Positions 6,421-7,060 of a DNA stretch of 7,060 bases are shown here, piece after piece. The notes beneath the pieces were generated by a model, which saw nothing but the letters and a program-made list of their open reading frames with translations, was not told the DNA's origin and did not search any database. The stretch is from positions 1-7,060 of the forward strand of contig JBEHWK010000160.1 of the NCBI GenBank assembly GCA_040217795.1, written 5' to 3'. This DNA is from Clostridium_T sp040217795. Its GTDB lineage: Bacteria; Bacillota; Clostridia; Clostridiales; Clostridiaceae. Within the stretch, counting starts at the first letter, position 1, and every line of letters starts with the position of its first letter. The position numbers and the translations under genes were made by a program.

Positions 6421-6454
6421 GGTAAAATATATCCTATAAGGGGAGGTAACCAGT

Positions 6455-7060
6455 ATGAAAATACTTAATGAAGATTTGGAGCGACAGCTAAAAGATATAA
6501 TCACAGGCTTAAAAGGAGATGTGACTATTGCTCTTTTTACTGATAAAGACTGCATCAGCTGTTCAGGAACAGCCGACTACATGGAAGAAGTGGCTGCACT
6601 CAGTGATAAGATACATTTAGTGAAATATGACTTCAGGAAGGATGCTGACAAAGCAGCTGAATACAATGTTCAGATGGTTCCAGGCATAGTGTTGCTGGAT
6701 TCAAAGAATAATTACAAGGGAATCAGGTTTGCAGGCATTCCGGCAGGTTATGAGATCAAATCATTTATAGAAGCTGTGGTTGAGGTTTCAGGTGCAGCTA
6801 ACCAGTTGCCAGATGATCTGGCCAAAAGAATTGAAGCTGTTAAAAATCCTGTAGATATCAAGGTATTTGTAACATTAACCTGTCCTCGCTGCTCAGGGGC
6901 TGTTCAGGAGGCTTATGAACTGGCTCTTATGAACAAGAATATTGAAACTGAAATGATTGAGGCTGAAGCCTTCCCGGACCTTGTTGATCTTTACAAAATA
7001 TCTTCAGTGCCAGAAATCATCATAAACAATAAATACGAAATATTGGGAAATCAGCCTTTG
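6455..7060 (+). CDS. Tandem thioredoxin-fold protein, protein disulfide oxidoreductase-like (3' end outside window)
   Basis: The first 202 residues are visible and the frame is still open at the window edge. Two thioredoxin/glutaredoxin-like domains lie in tandem. The first (about 20-110) has a beta strand VTIALFTD, the CISC redox motif (Cys33, Cys36) and the cis-proline loop MVPGIVL (Pro76). The second (about 130-202) has IKVFVTLTCPRC (Cys143, Cys146) and SVPEIII (Pro186). This is the layout of protein disulfide oxidoreductases and of the N-terminal part of AhpF. Both CXXC pairs are intact, whereas AhpF keeps only one, so the first reading is favoured. No signal peptide is seen, so it acts in the cytoplasm, in thiol-disulfide exchange. 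ATG at 6455 has GGAGGT at 6442-6447, 7 nt upstream. In related genomes such proteins often sit next to a thioredoxin-reductase-like flavoprotein, which would lie beyond 7060. Confidence 0.85.
   Translation, partial: MKILNEDLERQLKDIITGLKGDVTIALFTDKDCISCSGTADYMEEVAALSDKIHLVKYDFRKDADKAAEYNVQMVPGIVLLDSKNNYKGIRFAGIPAGYEIKSFIEAVVEVSGAANQLPDDLAKRIEAVKNPVDIKVFVTLTCPRCSGAVQEAYELALMNKNIETEMIEAEAFPDLVDLYKISSVPEIIINNKYEILGNQPL

Larger units (their letters stand above)
5894..6454. other. 561-base intergenic region without a supported gene
   Basis: No open frame here has a ribosome binding site and a protein-like composition. Just after the transporter stop, 5898-5924 can fold into an imperfect hairpin (CAGG/CCTG, AT/AT and CTC/GAG pairs, with a bulged G and one mismatch), but no T-run follows, so I do not call it a terminator. 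The middle holds the long inverted repeat at 6079-6253 and, inside it, a 14-bp AT-only palindrome at 6140-6153. The right end holds the promoter and leader of the thioredoxin-fold gene. The length is unusual next to the tightly packed dlt operon and suggests a decayed gene or a small inserted element. Confidence 0.6.

Overview
The window looks like chromosomal DNA of a low-GC, Gram-positive, clostridium-like Firmicute. The evidence is AT-rich DNA, strong AGGAGG-type ribosome binding sites, many ATA and AGA codons, sigma-A-like promoters and a complete teichoic acid D-alanylation (dlt) operon. The species cannot be named from this sequence.

Layout, left to right. Bases 1-96 are the 3' end of an unidentified plus-strand gene. 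It ends just before a very strong hairpin terminator (108-146) that also lies downstream of the converging dlt operon. Bases 163-4389 are a minus-strand operon, transcribed right to left in the order dltD - dltX - dltA - dltB - dltC. The genes are tightly packed: dltX starts inside dltD, dltA follows dltX by 15 nt with its ribosome binding site in the gap, dltB starts with an ATGA overlap on dltA, and the dltB stop codon abuts the dltC ribosome binding site. dltX is a 46-codon gene that is easy to miss. Two starts are revised here from ribosome binding site spacing (dltC at 393, dltA at 3080).

A divergent intergenic region (4390-4705) separates the operon from a plus-strand major facilitator transporter (4706-5893), which has a clear extended -10 promoter. 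A 561-base non-coding stretch follows (5894-6454). It holds a long imperfect inverted repeat (6079-6253) and a good sigma-A promoter (6337-6365). That promoter drives a tandem-thioredoxin-fold protein (6455 onward, with CISC and CPRC motifs), cut off by the window end.

How the genes work together: DltA activates D-alanine and loads it onto the phosphopantetheine arm of DltC. The MBOAT protein DltB takes the alanyl group across the membrane, the C-terminal tyrosine of DltX is the proposed acyl relay, and DltD, a membrane-anchored SGNH-type enzyme, puts the ester on teichoic acid. This lowers the negative charge of the wall. The most interesting points are the overlapped dltX, an alanine in DltA where the characterised enzyme has the cysteine linked to D-/L-alanine discrimination, the dltD-first gene order, and the unexplained long inverted repeat at 6079-6253.
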